Shown one piece after another: positions 63,595 to 64,000 of a stretch of 64,000 nt of DNA. The notes beneath the pieces are model-generated. The model was not told the origin of the DNA. It did not search any database and saw only the letters and a program-made list of their open reading frames with translations. The stretch comes from Halobaculum limi (GTDB taxonomy: Archaea; Halobacteriota; Halobacteria; Halobacteriales; Haloferacaceae), in NCBI RefSeq assembly GCF_029490015.1, contig NZ_CP120468.1:2108001-2172000 (forward strand), written 5' to 3'. Both the position numbers and the translations under genes were made by a program. How positions within the stretch are numbered: position 1 is the stretch's first letter; the number at the start of each line of letters is the position of its first letter.

Positions 63595-64000
63595 ATGGAC
63601 ACGTCTCGCCGTGCGTTCCTCGACGAACTGCTCACCACTCCGTCGCCGTCAGGCTTCGAGGTCGACGGCCAGCGAGTGTGGGTCGACTACGTCCGCGAGT
63701 TCGCGGACGACGTGTGGACCGACGCCTACGGCAACGCCGTCGCCGTCCACGAGGGGGTCGACGACGCCCCCGAGGTGGCGTTCACCGGCCACGCCGACGA
63801 GATCGGATTTATGATCCGACGCATCACCGACGACGGCTTCCTCCGACTGACGCGCGTCGGTGGCTCCGACAAGACGGTCTCGAAGGGACAACACGTCACC
63901 GTCCACGCGGCCGACGGCCCCGTCGAGGGCGTCATCGGGCAGACGGCCATCCACCTCCGCGACACCGCAGACGACGAGGTAGAGAGCGTCGCCGAGCAGT
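63595..64000 (+). CDS. M42-family peptidase, 3' part missing
   Basis: The window holds the first 135 residues. They start SRRAFLDELLTTPSPSGFE and include VAFTGHADEIGFMIRRI, the first metal-site segment of M42 peptidases, with SKGQHVTVHAADGPVEGVIG following. It aligns well with residues 55-130 of the complete M42 gene at 55,264, but is clearly a distinct paralogue. The remaining metal ligands lie beyond the window. Start chosen as ATG 63595. Confidence 0.85.
   Translation, partial: MDTSRRAFLDELLTTPSPSGFEVDGQRVWVDYVREFADDVWTDAYGNAVAVHEGVDDAPEVAFTGHADEIGFMIRRITDDGFLRLTRVGGSDKTVSKGQHVTVHAADGPVEGVIGQTAIHLRDTADDEVESVAEQ

Overview
This window is a chromosomal core segment of a halophilic archaeon (class Halobacteria). 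The evidence is high GC, strongly Asp/Glu-rich proteins, archaeal/eukaryote-type ribosomal proteins (L7Ae, S28e, L24e, S17e, L21e), RNA polymerase subunit Rpb4, CofD (F420 synthesis), TmcA, DUF655, HTH-10 (Bat-type) regulators, and start codons usually 26-35 bp downstream of a TATA-like element (leaderless transcription). I could not fix a genus. I saw no CRISPR array, insertion sequence, integrase or rRNA. No gene-free stretch exceeds about 270 bp.

Layout. 1-6,400: a truncated alpha/beta hydrolase, an Hsp20-like protein translationally coupled to a CDC48 ATPase, then poorly characterised genes (a DUF6653-like membrane protein, a possible lipocalin-fold protein, an AbrB-like N-terminus joined to an unknown domain). 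6,400-13,000: Mrp/ApbC ATPase, moaA, and the conserved archaeal array rpl21e-rpoF-DUF655-rsmA-hemK2, here with a mechanosensitive channel between rsmA and hemK2. 13,000-25,100: a two-gene methionine synthase, a PGF-CTERM surface protein, a ribose-1,5-bisphosphate isomerase/PfkB kinase pair (nucleoside ribose salvage), an acyl-CoA (propionyl-CoA) carboxylase split into pccB-pccX and a distant pccA, with a divergent P450/Bat-type regulator pair and a glycerophosphodiesterase between them.

25,100-33,900: DUF63, S17e, a coupled four-gene operon cofD/Dus-like/CitG-like/DUF447, a TOBE protein, the L7Ae-S28e-L24e-Ndk operon, a cyclase-family hydrolase, a small Cys protein and a wHTH-GNAT fusion. 33,900-39,200: an electron-transfer flavoprotein operon (etfB, etfA with an extra N-terminal repeat domain, FixC-FixX fusion) beside a Sulfolobus-type zinc ferredoxin. 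39,200-53,600: TmcA, DUF456, amidase, BKACE, an FNT transporter fused to two USP domains, MaoC, an amidohydrolase/HD operon, two close HD paralogues flanking a lipoprotein, an Lrp regulator and an inositol monophosphatase-family enzyme.

53,600-64,000: a tRNA-Leu(CAA), small membrane proteins, two M42 aminopeptidase-family genes (the second cut by the window end), a pilin-like protein, and a cytochrome c oxidase operon with fused subunits I+III. Operons are very compact: ATGA/GTGA stop-start overlaps join many of the gene pairs, so translational coupling is common. I saw no obvious defence island or mobile system. The most unusual material is in domain fusions (EtfA repeats, AbrB fusion, FNT-USP), operon associations (Hsp20-like/CDC48; CofD/Dus/CitG/DUF447) and a palindromic shared promoter.
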